This document shows, one piece after another, positions 43,986 through 52,882 of a stretch of 64,000 bases of DNA (its first letter is position 1; each line of letters opens with the position of its first letter). This DNA comes from Bacteroidetes bacterium ADurb.Bin037. Its GTDB lineage: Bacteria > Bacteroidota > Bacteroidia > Bacteroidales > UBA932. The notes under the pieces were generated by a model. That model was not told where the DNA came from. It saw nothing but the letters and a program-made list of their open reading frames with translations, and ran no database searches. Location: the NCBI GenBank assembly GCA_002071175.1, contig MWER01000004.1, positions 1-64,000 on the forward strand, given 5' to 3'. The position numbers were made by a program, and so were the translations under genes.

Positions 43986-45512
43986 CTAATCATCCGCACC
44001 TACATGCGACACATAGAACCCGCTGCCAACTTGTGGCGTTCCTTTGTACGAAGTTCTCTTCCCTACAATCGTAATCAGGTCACCGGCCTTAAGTCCGGTT
44101 TCCGTAACGAAAGTCTGGAATTGTCCTCTGGCACCGCCCCAGCCTGAAAGCAGACCGTAAACGTAAACTTGTGACGTTTCATCGGAAATATTAAAGTTTC
44201 CGTATTTACCTGCACCAGACAAGTCTCCTACGATACCGGTCAGTCGATAATACGTATTATCTTCTGCGGCGGCCAGGAAAGCCGGTATGGTTGCCTCTAC
44301 AACCGGGATATGTGCATCCACTTTGGCGTTTATACCCTGTGGGTTTCCTTTATACGAGCCGCGGGGAGTAATAAGCGTAACAATATCGCCTACATTGATG
44401 CCCATATTTTTCCACTGTTTCGTTTTGCCTTCTGCGTTAAGCACTCCGTAAATGTAAACTTCTCCAGTAGCATCCTTGATGTAAATATTGCCGTAATCAC
44501 TGCCGGTATCTTTGGTGATAATCCCGGATATACGGTATTGGGTTGCATCTTCCGCAGCTGCAAGGAATTCGGCAACAGTAGCATCAATGATGGCACCAAT
44601 TTGCGTAACGGTAACCTGGATCGTGGAAGATGAACTGCTTGTGGCAGACGTCATAGAAATGGTGGCCTTACGGTCGCCGCCAAGGTTGGGTTGAGCCATA
44701 AACTTTACTCGTGTGGAATCATCGGCCCCTTTGATCATTGATCTGACGGAAAGCCACGCAGCGTCATAATTAATTTCCAAGCCATTTCCCTTATACAATA
44801 CCGCAACTTCAAATTCTCCGCCTTCCTTGGGAACCTGTACGGCATCCTTGGCCGCTTTTATCAGGGAAGGAGTGATCTTATCCACTGTTACGTCAACCAG
44901 TTCAATGGTTGAACCGTATGTGACACGGGGACCGTGTACCATTACGCGATCTCCCACAGCCAGACCCAGGCTCAGGAAGTTTTTGCTGTTGCCCTTGGCA
45001 TCAAGGGTTCCGTAAATGTATAAAGTTCCTGTTCCGTCATTAAGGTACCAGTTACCGTAAAGGGTATTGACAATAGAGGTAATCTGACCTTCAACCCAAT
45101 AAATCTTGCCGTCAACTCCTTTTTCAATCACGTCCTTACAGGAGGAAACAACGATCTCTACCGGACCGCAAACCTGCTTTACGATCAGTATCTGCGTCTT
45201 GCCGGCGCAATTAATATAAACTTCGGAAAAGTTATCGGAATCGGCAGCAGCAACAAAAAAAGTCACTTTGATCCCCTCCGGAGCGGCGTTACCGCTACTG
45301 GGAGTGACCGTTAACCATTCGGGAATATTTGTAATATTCCATTTGTCGGTAGCGGTCAGGGTGATCGTCTTTGAACCGGCTTCTGCTCCGAAACCGATGT
45401 AGGACATATCTACCTTAACCTCATCTAAGGAAGGTATTTCAATTTCCTCTTTACAACTTATAAAAAGTGTTGCAAAGGCAAACAACGATAGTAGTAAATA
45501 TTTGTGTTTCAT
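43986..45512 (-). CDS. Lipoprotein with BACON and three OB-fold domains
   Basis: The 508-residue product has a lipobox (FISC, Cys20) and should be displayed on the envelope. A BACON domain (about 30-115, with WNITNIPEWLTVTPSSG) is followed by an OB-fold (about 120-210, NWYLNDGTGTLYIYGTLDA). A second BACON-like domain comes next (about 215-305), then two more OB-folds (NIYIKDATGEVYIYGVLNA and NFNISDETSQVYVYGLLS). OB-folds bind nucleic acid or oligosaccharide; the three copies repeat a DxTGxxYIYG strand pair. It is 18 nt after the TonB-dependent receptor gene, the place where susD usually stands, so it may be that receptor's surface partner. Confidence 0.88.
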   Translation of the reverse strand: MKHKYLLLSLFAFATLFISCKEEIEIPSLDEVKVDMSYIGFGAEAGSKTITLTATDKWNITNIPEWLTVTPSSGNAAPEGIKVTFFVAAADSDNFSEVYINCAGKTQILIVKQVCGPVEIVVSSCKDVIEKGVDGKIYWVEGQITSIVNTLYGNWYLNDGTGTLYIYGTLDAKGNSKNFLSLGLAVGDRVMVHGPRVTYGSTIELVDVTVDKITPSLIKAAKDAVQVPKEGGEFEVAVLYKGNGLEINYDAAWLSVRSMIKGADDSTRVKFMAQPNLGGDRKATISMTSATSSSSSTIQVTVTQIGAIIDATVAEFLAAAEDATQYRISGIITKDTGSDYGNIYIKDATGEVYIYGVLNAEGKTKQWKNMGINVGDIVTLITPRGSYKGNPQGINAKVDAHIPVVEATIPAFLAAAEDNTYYRLTGIVGDLSGAGKYGNFNISDETSQVYVYGLLSGWGGARGQFQTFVTETGLKAGDLITIVGKRTSYKGTPQVGSGFYVSHVGADD

Positions 45513-45530
45513 AAAGAAAGTTTTAGCTGA

Positions 45531-48500
45531 TTAGTTGAAAAGATATTTAATACCTATCTGCAGAGACCAACATTGGCCAATCGAGTGATTGTAATCCCAG
45601 GTTTTGGCACCTGCCTCTACTCTTGTTTTAAATACGGGTACGCCTGCTTCATTGATGCTGTCCAATTGAAGGATACGCCCGCTCATGGCTTCGGTGGAAA
45701 GGATTTTGCTAACGCCCCAGGTGCTGTTGAATAAGTTTCCTATATTCATAAAGTCAACATTGAGCTGCAAGGCATTCCTGGTTTTTCCTATATTGACTAC
45801 AAAGTCATGAGAGTAACGGAAGTCAAAACGATGAACCCAAGGTGAATAGACACTGTATGCCTCGGCATACTGACCTTTATGTTTGCTCAGGTAAGTATCT
45901 TGGTTTGCATAGGCCCAGTAACGTTCGCGATCGCTTTTAGAAGCAAAAATAATTTCCGAATCATCTTTGGGAATGTACATTACATCGTAAGGAATATTAT
46001 CTCCGTTGAAGTCGCCGTAATATTGATAGGTATAGCTTGAACCGCCGCGATAACCCTGATAGAACAAGGAGAAGCGGTTATTGCACCTGTCTGCGTAGGA
46101 AACCGAGGCGATCACACGGTCAGGAGTCACGTACTGAGAATTGCTGAGTCCGGCAAAGTTGGGACCTTCAACGGAAGGAACGTACAGGTAGGCTGACTCT
46201 GCATTGGAACCGGGCATACCCGTAATTTCTTTCATGGTAGTACGTGTGTAAGAGGCCATGATGTCCAAATTCTCTATGGGTGACATATGTAACATAAAGT
46301 TGAGTGTCCAGCCGTAACCTTTTTTGGTGTTGGAAAGTACGTAGGCATCGGTTTTCGTATGCCTGTATTCGGCAGGATAGATGTGACGTTTGTCCGGTCC
46401 ATTCAATGTGGTAAAGCCGGCGTTGTCTTTTATATTCCAGTTCTTCAAGCAAATCCCGTTGATGGTTTTGTTGAAGATATATTCCCCGCTGATAGAGAAG
46501 GGAAACGAAGTGGGGAAGTTGTAATCCAGGGCAATGGAGCTCTTCCATACCTGAGGCATCCTGAAGTCGGGGTCGATCCCGTTGATCTGGGAGGGTTTTA
46601 CTCCGTCTTCCGGACTAATGGAAGTGGGGAATTTTTTCGGATCCAAACTGTGAAGTTTAGCGATCAACGCATCTACATCGGTGATCATATCTCCCTTGAA
46701 TGCTTCCAGAAGGGGATCAGGATTGGCCACACCGGCAGTATATCTTGTGGAAATGGCAACAACGTTCTGTACCATACCCGAGTTGGTGGGCATATTGGTG
46801 AAGAACACCAAAGGAAGACGTCCCGAGAACAACCCTGTTCCACCACGGACTTTCAATGAACGGTTTCCGAGTACGTCCCAGTTAAATCCTATACGAGGAG
46901 AAATCTGGAGTTTTGGTTTGGGCCATTTGCCGGTATCTACGCTTTTGCCATCATATTCAATTTCATAAATGGCGTTGTTACGCATCAAGTCCTTATTATT
47001 AAATATAATCTCGTCAAAACGAATACCGTAAGTCAACTTAAAGTTGTTCCCGACACTCCATTCGTCCTGCAAATACAGGCCAAACTGGTTGAAACGTACA
47101 CGTGCGGCAGGATTTAGTTCGCCATCGTAACCGTAGGTAAGGGCTACGGTTTCCGGGGTGGCCCCGTTAAGAAAGTCGTTTAAACTGCGATAACGGTAAT
47201 AACCCGTACCGTTTCTCATATAAGAGTTGTCGGCCATTTGATATTCAAAACTCAGACCGGCGGTAATTTTATGATTACCTTTATAAATGGTAATGTCGTC
47301 TTTCGCATTTATTACGGTATTATGAACCCCGTTATTCCAAGTAAACAACTCATAACCGGCCGACATATAAGGGACAATGGACTGAGTGATTTTTCCGCTG
47401 TTATCTACGGTATAACCTTCCAGGATGTCAATGAAGGGGAATTTGGCAGAAGTGCTTCCGCGGATGTCATCCAGCTGGGAATAGGTAACCAGAAGCTGAT
47501 TGGAAACATTGTCCCCAAAACGGCTGTTAAGGTCTACCGACACGGAATTAACGATGTTGTCCATAGAGTACATCGAATTGGCAAAAGACATGGAATATCG
47601 ACCCAGGCGGCTTTCCGTTGTACGTTGAAAACAGTTGGAAGAAGAAGCATTGGTGTTATTCCAGCCTCTGTTTAATGTGTAATTGTAACGAACGGCAAGG
47701 TTGTGATCCCGGCTGATGTTCCAGTCTATACGGGCCAATATCTTCATATTACTTTCATCGGCAGGATAATCCGTATAGGAACCTGTCTCATAGCCGTACT
47801 TACTGCTCAAAAAATCAGAAACTTTTTTCATGTCGGCCATGGTGGTACGCGAAATGTAATTGTCCGTATTGGCAACACCGTCTACCGAGGGCCTCCAACG
47901 GTTCACGATGGTAGGCGTTTTGGTATATTCAAAGTTGACAAAGAAGAACAATTTGTTCTTTACGATAGGACCACCTAAGGTAATTCCATAGGTAGTATTA
48001 CGATCAATGCCCCTTTCACCAAGTTCCACTCCGTCAACTCTGTTGCCCCTCATGTTTTCATTACGATGAAAAACATAAGCAGTTCCTCTCAGCGTATTGG
48101 TACCCGATTTGGTAATGGCATTGACTCCACCGCCAATGAAATTGGTCTGACGAACATCAAAAGGAGCTATCACTACCTGAACTTCCTCAATGGCATCAAT
48201 GGAAATAGGGGCTCCGCCACCGGGGAGGCGGGAACTTAAACCAAAGTTATTGTTGAAGTTGGCACCATCAACGGTAAAGTTGGACGAACGGCCATCCCCG
48301 CCGGCAAAGCTCATGCCGCTACCTCCGTAAGGCGAAAGCTTTGTTATGTCTGTAATACTCCTGCTGATAGTAGGCAGACTTTGGATGTTCCGGTTGGAAA
48401 TATTGGTAGAAGAACCGAATTTTTCTCCGGCAAAGGCAGAAGTGGCAGAAGCTACTACTACTATATCATCCAGTTGAACAGCTTCTTCTTTAAGTTCAGT

Positions 48501-48821
48501 ACTTAAATTGTAAACATCTCCCAATTGCAGGGTAATATCGGTAAAATGAATCGTCTTATATCCAATATAAGAAATTTCGACTTTGTAAGGACCACCGGTA
48601 CGCATACCCTGAATAGCATAGCGACCATCATTGTTGGTAACAGCAGTATATATGGTCCCGGAAGGCACGTGGGTGGCTACAACAGTAACACCTGCAGCAG
48701 CTAGTCCCACCTCGTCAGTGATCTTACCACCCAGAGACGAAGTGGTTACTTGCGCGTAAGCTCCCACACTCAGAAACATTAACGCCATAAGAGCGAGAAA
48801 ACATTGAATTGCTTTTTTCAT
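45531..48821 (-). CDS. Oar-like TonB-dependent receptor
   Basis: The 1096-residue outer-membrane protein has a signal peptide (AYAQ cut) and a carboxypeptidase-regulatory-like domain (GGKITDEVGLAAAGVTVVAT, about 30-120). Then follow a plug starting at VQLDDIVVVASA with GGDGRSSNFTVDGANFNNN, and a beta-barrel ending in a terminal aromatic region (LQIGIKYLFN). It lacks the SusC consensus and has no SusD partner, which places it in the Oar/OmpA-related group. The 96-nt gap upstream holds its own -7 box. It is paired with an OB-fold lipoprotein and a nuclease. Confidence 0.92.
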   Translation of the reverse strand: MKKAIQCFLALMALMFLSVGAYAQVTTSSLGGKITDEVGLAAAGVTVVATHVPSGTIYTAVTNNDGRYAIQGMRTGGPYKVEISYIGYKTIHFTDITLQLGDVYNLSTELKEEAVQLDDIVVVASATSAFAGEKFGSSTNISNRNIQSLPTISRSITDITKLSPYGGSGMSFAGGDGRSSNFTVDGANFNNNFGLSSRLPGGGAPISIDAIEEVQVVIAPFDVRQTNFIGGGVNAITKSGTNTLRGTAYVFHRNENMRGNRVDGVELGERGIDRNTTYGITLGGPIVKNKLFFFVNFEYTKTPTIVNRWRPSVDGVANTDNYISRTTMADMKKVSDFLSSKYGYETGSYTDYPADESNMKILARIDWNISRDHNLAVRYNYTLNRGWNNTNASSSNCFQRTTESRLGRYSMSFANSMYSMDNIVNSVSVDLNSRFGDNVSNQLLVTYSQLDDIRGSTSAKFPFIDILEGYTVDNSGKITQSIVPYMSAGYELFTWNNGVHNTVINAKDDITIYKGNHKITAGLSFEYQMADNSYMRNGTGYYRYRSLNDFLNGATPETVALTYGYDGELNPAARVRFNQFGLYLQDEWSVGNNFKLTYGIRFDEIIFNNKDLMRNNAIYEIEYDGKSVDTGKWPKPKLQISPRIGFNWDVLGNRSLKVRGGTGLFSGRLPLVFFTNMPTNSGMVQNVVAISTRYTAGVANPDPLLEAFKGDMITDVDALIAKLHSLDPKKFPTSISPEDGVKPSQINGIDPDFRMPQVWKSSIALDYNFPTSFPFSISGEYIFNKTINGICLKNWNIKDNAGFTTLNGPDKRHIYPAEYRHTKTDAYVLSNTKKGYGWTLNFMLHMSPIENLDIMASYTRTTMKEITGMPGSNAESAYLYVPSVEGPNFAGLSNSQYVTPDRVIASVSYADRCNNRFSLFYQGYRGGSSYTYQYYGDFNGDNIPYDVMYIPKDDSEIIFASKSDRERYWAYANQDTYLSKHKGQYAEAYSVYSPWVHRFDFRYSHDFVVNIGKTRNALQLNVDFMNIGNLFNSTWGVSKILSTEAMSGRILQLDSINEAGVPVFKTRVEAGAKTWDYNHSIGQCWSLQIGIKYLFN

Positions 48822-48880
48822 AGATGTTTATTTAGGTTTATTATAATGAATAACTGTATAGGGTTTTAAAAAACACGGTG

Positions 48881-48888
48881 CAAATATA
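48881..48888 (-). promoter_or_regulatory. -7 box of the Oar-like receptor gene
   Basis: TATATTTG on minus, about 60 nt before the ATG at 48821. It lets the receptor and OB-fold genes be expressed apart from the nuclease gene upstream. Confidence 0.5.
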
Positions 48889-48917
48889 TTACAATTTATA
48901 TAGAGAATAAATAAAAA

Positions 48918-50987
48918 TCAATTCAATCCCCAATCTTTTGGTATACAGGATGCTTCTATAATTTCTTCAATATGATCGGGTAAATTATGGAAGAAATCAA
49001 GACCCGTCAAAGCCTCTATTTCATCCAGGCTTTTGGCATCTGCAGCAGCAGGATATTTTTCGGTATATTCCCGGTTTTCGTAACAGAAGCCAATGGAGGA
49101 AAATCCTCCGTTCTCCGTCTGGTTGGTATTATACCTCAACAATACTTTGTAATACAGTTTGGGAACAGCCACCTGGTTTCCGTTGTTGTCGGACACATAG
49201 TTTACAGTCTGATCTTCTGCCGTCCTGATCATGGCTCCGGTAACTACATATAATGTATCGCAAGTTTCGGCCCATCCCCTGACTTTTATTTCCAGGTTAG
49301 CCCATAGGTTTTGATTGAGGGATGCATGCTGAGCAGTCAAATTGGTAAAATAAAAAGTGCTGGCATTGACATCTTGTGAATACAGACGGTCCGCCGAAGG
49401 CAATTGATGTCCCCTGTCATAGGTTGCGTTCCCGAACGAATAAAACAAAGCGGGCTGATAGCGTTTGGGAACTTTGGGATTGTAATCCCACGCATCTGTG
49501 CGGCTGCCGTTGCCCATTATATCCCGGTAAAGCGGGTAAGCCACCCATAGGGCCAGCCTGTTTTGGGTGTCGTACCAGAAAGCATAATTACGGACACTTT
49601 TTCCCTTCAGTGTTGTCATATGTGATATATAGGCAAATTCATTTTCCGGTTGCACACGGGGCAATTCCATCCAGGAGCGCACCGGATCCGAAACAAGTGC
49701 TTCGAACGGGCTTTGTGCAACATGCAGGGTCAATTTTTGCTGGGTAATTGAGGCGTCAGTTGTGGAAAAGACGATGTCTGCCGTACGCCGAGCAACTGTT
49801 GACGGATTTTGCGTATAAGTTACAGTTACAGGGGTTGACCCGCTCCCAGAGGAAGGTGATACGGCAAAATTTTCAGGGTCCGACGAAACGACTGTCCAAT
49901 CAACGTTGGCGGCCAGGGAAACAGCAAACTGTCCTTCTTCTCCGGAAATTTCCTTTTCAGTCGTATGAAGCATAAAGGTGGGAGCAGTGTAAAAACGCTC
50001 ACCTGTCAAACTTTCCCAATCAGAATCCTTTGCAAATGAGATCTGATAACGTTCGTTATATACACTGGCTATCCCTTTGAGCACCCCACTACCCGAAGGT
50101 ACGGTGACGTCTTTAAAAGACGAATACCTGGAAGAGAAAATGTCAAATGTCTCTTTGGTCTGTGCTATCATTCCTATGGAAGTATGCGAAGACCCTATAA
50201 CAAAGGTTTTGTTGAGATCTTCGTCAGTCACCTGAACGGAAGGTATGGCTACGTACATGGACTCATAATCTCCGGAGACCAATTGCGCCGCTGTTATTTC
50301 CTTTGCAACAACTGTTTCCGTTCCTGTTTTTGTTATGTTGGCCAAAGGAATGCCGTTCACCTGAAGGGGTCCGTTGTTGTATACCGATAATGTTTGACCC
50401 TTGAGCTGTATTTCCACTTTGTCCCCTTGTTTGAATACCGTGTTGTTTTCGGAACAAAAGAGTTGAATACCTGCCTCTTTGTCACTTACCACAATAGCTT
50501 TCATGGAAGTGTAATTATTCAGCCCCCCGTTGTCTATATGCATGTAATTGCTTATAACGGTAGCCCTTATAATTACTTTTTCCGTAATGACAACATCGGC
50601 ACCTTTGTATAAAGCACGTACCTGGGACACATTCCAAAGAAGGACTTCCTGCTCTTTCTGGGTGACAGTAATACGAACTTCCTTTTCAGCCGAATAAATT
50701 TTTACGACAGCAGTACGATCGGCCCCCGGATTGGCTTGTACAGAAAGAGTCAGGCTGCTGTTGCCCTGCCCATATTGGGGCATGACCGACAGCCAGTTGC
50801 TGCCTTCCGCTACTGCGACCGACCAACTGCAATTGGCTGTTACCTGGAGTATCTGTTCACCTGCGGAAGCATCGAAAGTGACCTGCATCTTGTCCGCGGT
50901 AAGGTGCTCCGGGACCGGTCTTTCACTACAAGCGGCAAGAAAGAATGCCAAGACCATTAGCACTCTATTGATTGTTCTAAGCTGCAT
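48918..50987 (-). CDS. Surface lipoprotein with DNA/RNA non-specific endonuclease (NUC) domain
   Basis: The 689-residue protein carries a lipobox (LAAC, Cys20) and a chain of domains. BACON 1 is about 30-112 (WLSVMPQYGQG). A DUF5689-like region is about 115-330 (ALYKGADVVITEKVIIRATV). BACON 2 is about 335-430. The C-terminal NUC nuclease is about 435-689. The active-site motif is YDRGHQLPSADRL (DRGH), followed by FYFTNLTAQHASLNQNLW with the metal-binding Asn, and LYVVTGAMI. NUC enzymes cut DNA and RNA without sequence preference. As a surface lipoprotein it would digest extracellular nucleic acid. It lies upstream of the Oar-like receptor on the same strand. Confidence 0.93.
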   Translation of the reverse strand: MQLRTINRVLMVLAFFLAACSERPVPEHLTADKMQVTFDASAGEQILQVTANCSWSVAVAEGSNWLSVMPQYGQGNSSLTLSVQANPGADRTAVVKIYSAEKEVRITVTQKEQEVLLWNVSQVRALYKGADVVITEKVIIRATVISNYMHIDNGGLNNYTSMKAIVVSDKEAGIQLFCSENNTVFKQGDKVEIQLKGQTLSVYNNGPLQVNGIPLANITKTGTETVVAKEITAAQLVSGDYESMYVAIPSVQVTDEDLNKTFVIGSSHTSIGMIAQTKETFDIFSSRYSSFKDVTVPSGSGVLKGIASVYNERYQISFAKDSDWESLTGERFYTAPTFMLHTTEKEISGEEGQFAVSLAANVDWTVVSSDPENFAVSPSSGSGSTPVTVTYTQNPSTVARRTADIVFSTTDASITQQKLTLHVAQSPFEALVSDPVRSWMELPRVQPENEFAYISHMTTLKGKSVRNYAFWYDTQNRLALWVAYPLYRDIMGNGSRTDAWDYNPKVPKRYQPALFYSFGNATYDRGHQLPSADRLYSQDVNASTFYFTNLTAQHASLNQNLWANLEIKVRGWAETCDTLYVVTGAMIRTAEDQTVNYVSDNNGNQVAVPKLYYKVLLRYNTNQTENGGFSSIGFCYENREYTEKYPAAADAKSLDEIEALTGLDFFHNLPDHIEEIIEASCIPKDWGLN

Positions 50988-51044
50988 AAGCTTTCCTCTT
51001 TTAATCCGGACGATCGCTTGTGTCGAATTTTGTATGTTGGATCA

Positions 51045-51052
51045 CAAAAATA
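51045..51052 (-). promoter_or_regulatory. -7 box of the nuclease gene
   Basis: TATTTTTG on minus, about 57 nt before the nuclease ATG (50987). It lies in the 292-nt region shared with the divergent metK. Confidence 0.45.
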
Positions 51053-51199
51053 GACAATTATTCGGCGTTCCCGGTTGTAATCCGGACAGAAACGGACTGA
51101 ACACCTGCAACACGCTGTCAATAAGTAATATAAGTTATCAACAAAGACCCATTTTTTATAAACAATAACGATTTAGATTTTTCGTTTAAAAAGATTTTA

Positions 51200-51207
51200 T
51201 ACCTTTG
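51200..51207 (+). promoter_or_regulatory. -7 box of metK
   Basis: TACCTTTG, about 70 nt before the metK ATG. The leader contains no recognisable SAM riboswitch; it is short and A/T-rich. Confidence 0.5.
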
Positions 51208-51279
51208 TCATCCATTTGTAACCCGATTGACATACTTGTGGATAGATTTGCTTGCTTGCAACCACTAAAAAATGCTAAA

Positions 51280-52491
51280 ATGAGAACACTTTTCACTTCC
51301 GAATCTGTGTCCGAAGGACACCCTGACAAAGTAGCCGACCAAATAGCCGATGCCATATTAGACGAATTCCTGCGTCTTGACCCGGACTCCAAAGTAGCCT
51401 GTGAAGTATTTGTATCTACAGGACTTGTAATCATTGGAGGGGAAGTGCGCTCCAAAGCCTGGGTTGATATTCAGCAAATCGCCCGTAAAGTGATAGCCGA
51501 TATCGGTTACACCCGTGCCGAATATAAATTCGAAGCTGAATCATGTGGTATCATTTCCGTCATACATGAACAATCTCCGGACATTTTCCGGGGAGTTGTA
51601 AAAAAGGATCCCGATGAACAGGGTGCCGGAGATCAGGGAATGATGTTCGGATACGCCTGTGACGAAACGGAAGAGCTTATGCCCTTACCGATAGTCCTGG
51701 CACACATTACGCTGATGGAACTGGCAGCCATCCGCAAAGAAGGAAGGCAGATGACTTATCTGCGACCCGACTCAAAATGCCAGTTTACCGTTGAATACGA
51801 TGAAAATAAAAAACCGCGGCGCATAGATACCCTTGTTTTGTCCACACAACATGATCCGTTCGCCGAAGATGATACGATGCACCGGCAGATCACCGAAGAT
51901 GTCAGCAATATCCTTTTGCCGCGTGTAATCAATAAGGTACACCCCTCCCGCAAGCATCTCTTTGATCACGACATGAAACTGCTGGTCAACCCCACGGGTA
52001 AATTCGTCATAGGAGGTCCTCACGGAGACACCGGTCTGACAGGACGAAAGATCATAGTAGACACCTATGGGGGACGGGGGGCACACGGTGGAGGCGCTTT
52101 TTCCGGAAAGGATCCCAGCAAGGTGGACCGGTCTGCCTGTTACGCCGCCCGCCACATAGCCAAAAACCTGGTAGCGGCCGGTGCGGCACATGAAGTCCAG
52201 GTACAACTTGCCTATGCCATTGGGGTTGCGCATCCTGTTAGCATTCATGTAAACACTTTTGGGACATCCCTGACCGGGAAAAAAGATGCCGAACTGGCAG
52301 CGATCATCTCCCAGGTGTTTGATCTGCGTCCGGCCCGTATCATAAAGGAATTTGGGCTAAAACACCCCATTTACAAGGCTACTTCCGTATACGGACATTT
52401 TGGAAGAGATCCTTTCAAAAAAGACGGTATTGAATATTTCTCCTGGGAAAAACTCAATTACGTAGATGTCTTAAGGTCCATGATATTCTAA
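51280..52491 (+). CDS. metK: S-adenosylmethionine synthetase
   Basis: MetK joins methionine and ATP to form S-adenosylmethionine. The start ATG 51280 ([20 protein letters not shown]) gives the canonical N terminus; an in-frame ATG 75 nt upstream is rejected because it would add an unrelated leader at the TSS. The 403-residue protein has [16 protein letters not shown] and the P-loop-like [21 protein letters not shown], with [16 protein letters not shown]. Its stop overlaps the stop of the convergent lipoprotein gene by 4 nt. Confidence 0.96.
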   Translation: MRTLFTSESVSEGHPDKVADQIADAILDEFLRLDPDSKVACEVFVSTGLVIIGGEVRSKAWVDIQQIARKVIADIGYTRAEYKFEAESCGIISVIHEQSPDIFRGVVKKDPDEQGAGDQGMMFGYACDETEELMPLPIVLAHITLMELAAIRKEGRQMTYLRPDSKCQFTVEYDENKKPRRIDTLVLSTQHDPFAEDDTMHRQITEDVSNILLPRVINKVHPSRKHLFDHDMKLLVNPTGKFVIGGPHGDTGLTGRKIIVDTYGGRGAHGGGAFSGKDPSKVDRSACYAARHIAKNLVAAGAAHEVQVQLAYAIGVAHPVSIHVNTFGTSLTGKKDAELAAIISQVFDLRPARIIKEFGLKHPIYKATSVYGHFGRDPFKKDGIEYFSWEKLNYVDVLRSMIF

Positions 52492-52874
52492 TCTAACGAA
52501 AAGACCCGCCAGATCTTGCGTTCCCGGCGCAGAGCGATCACCGAAACATCCGGTTCGGGTAAACTGTAAAACTCTATCCGGTAAGGCAACCGGAGGGTAT
52601 CTCTCTTGATTTTTTCCGGAATATCTATCGTGATCTTAACTGCTGACAGGTGGTTTTTAACCATCTCACGCTCTTCTTCGGTCAGGGAGTCCATGATGGC
52701 CTGAGATCTTTCCAGGACGTGGTAAAGTTCAGGAGCCGCATAGGTGCGTGCCGTCTGATAATCCGCAACAAAGAAGGATTCCAGGAATGCCCTGGCAACT
52801 TCCTGAGGTTCCTGTTCCACCCGGCATGACCCCAGTGCCATAAGGCATAAGATGACTGTTAGAGTCTTTTTCAT
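52488..52874 (-). CDS. Small lipoprotein, DUF4878/NTF2-like
   Basis: The 128-residue product has a lipobox (ALGSC) and a mature part of about 110 residues with an early helix ([22 protein letters not shown]), helix pair and beta-sheet, as in DUF4878 or lumazine-binding NTF2-like lipoproteins. Function unknown. It lies 8 nt after mutS2 and is probably the last gene of dacA-mutS2-lipoprotein. Confidence 0.75.
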   Translation of the reverse strand: MKKTLTVILCLMALGSCRVEQEPQEVARAFLESFFVADYQTARTYAAPELYHVLERSQAIMDSLTEEEREMVKNHLSAVKITIDIPEKIKRDTLRLPYRIEFYSLPEPDVSVIALRRERKIWRVFSLD

Positions 52875-52882
52875 GATTATAA

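Noticed and set aside
51208-51279. SAM riboswitch in the metK leader
   Set aside because: The leader is only about 70 nt and shows none of the conserved SAM-I or SAM-II elements I know.
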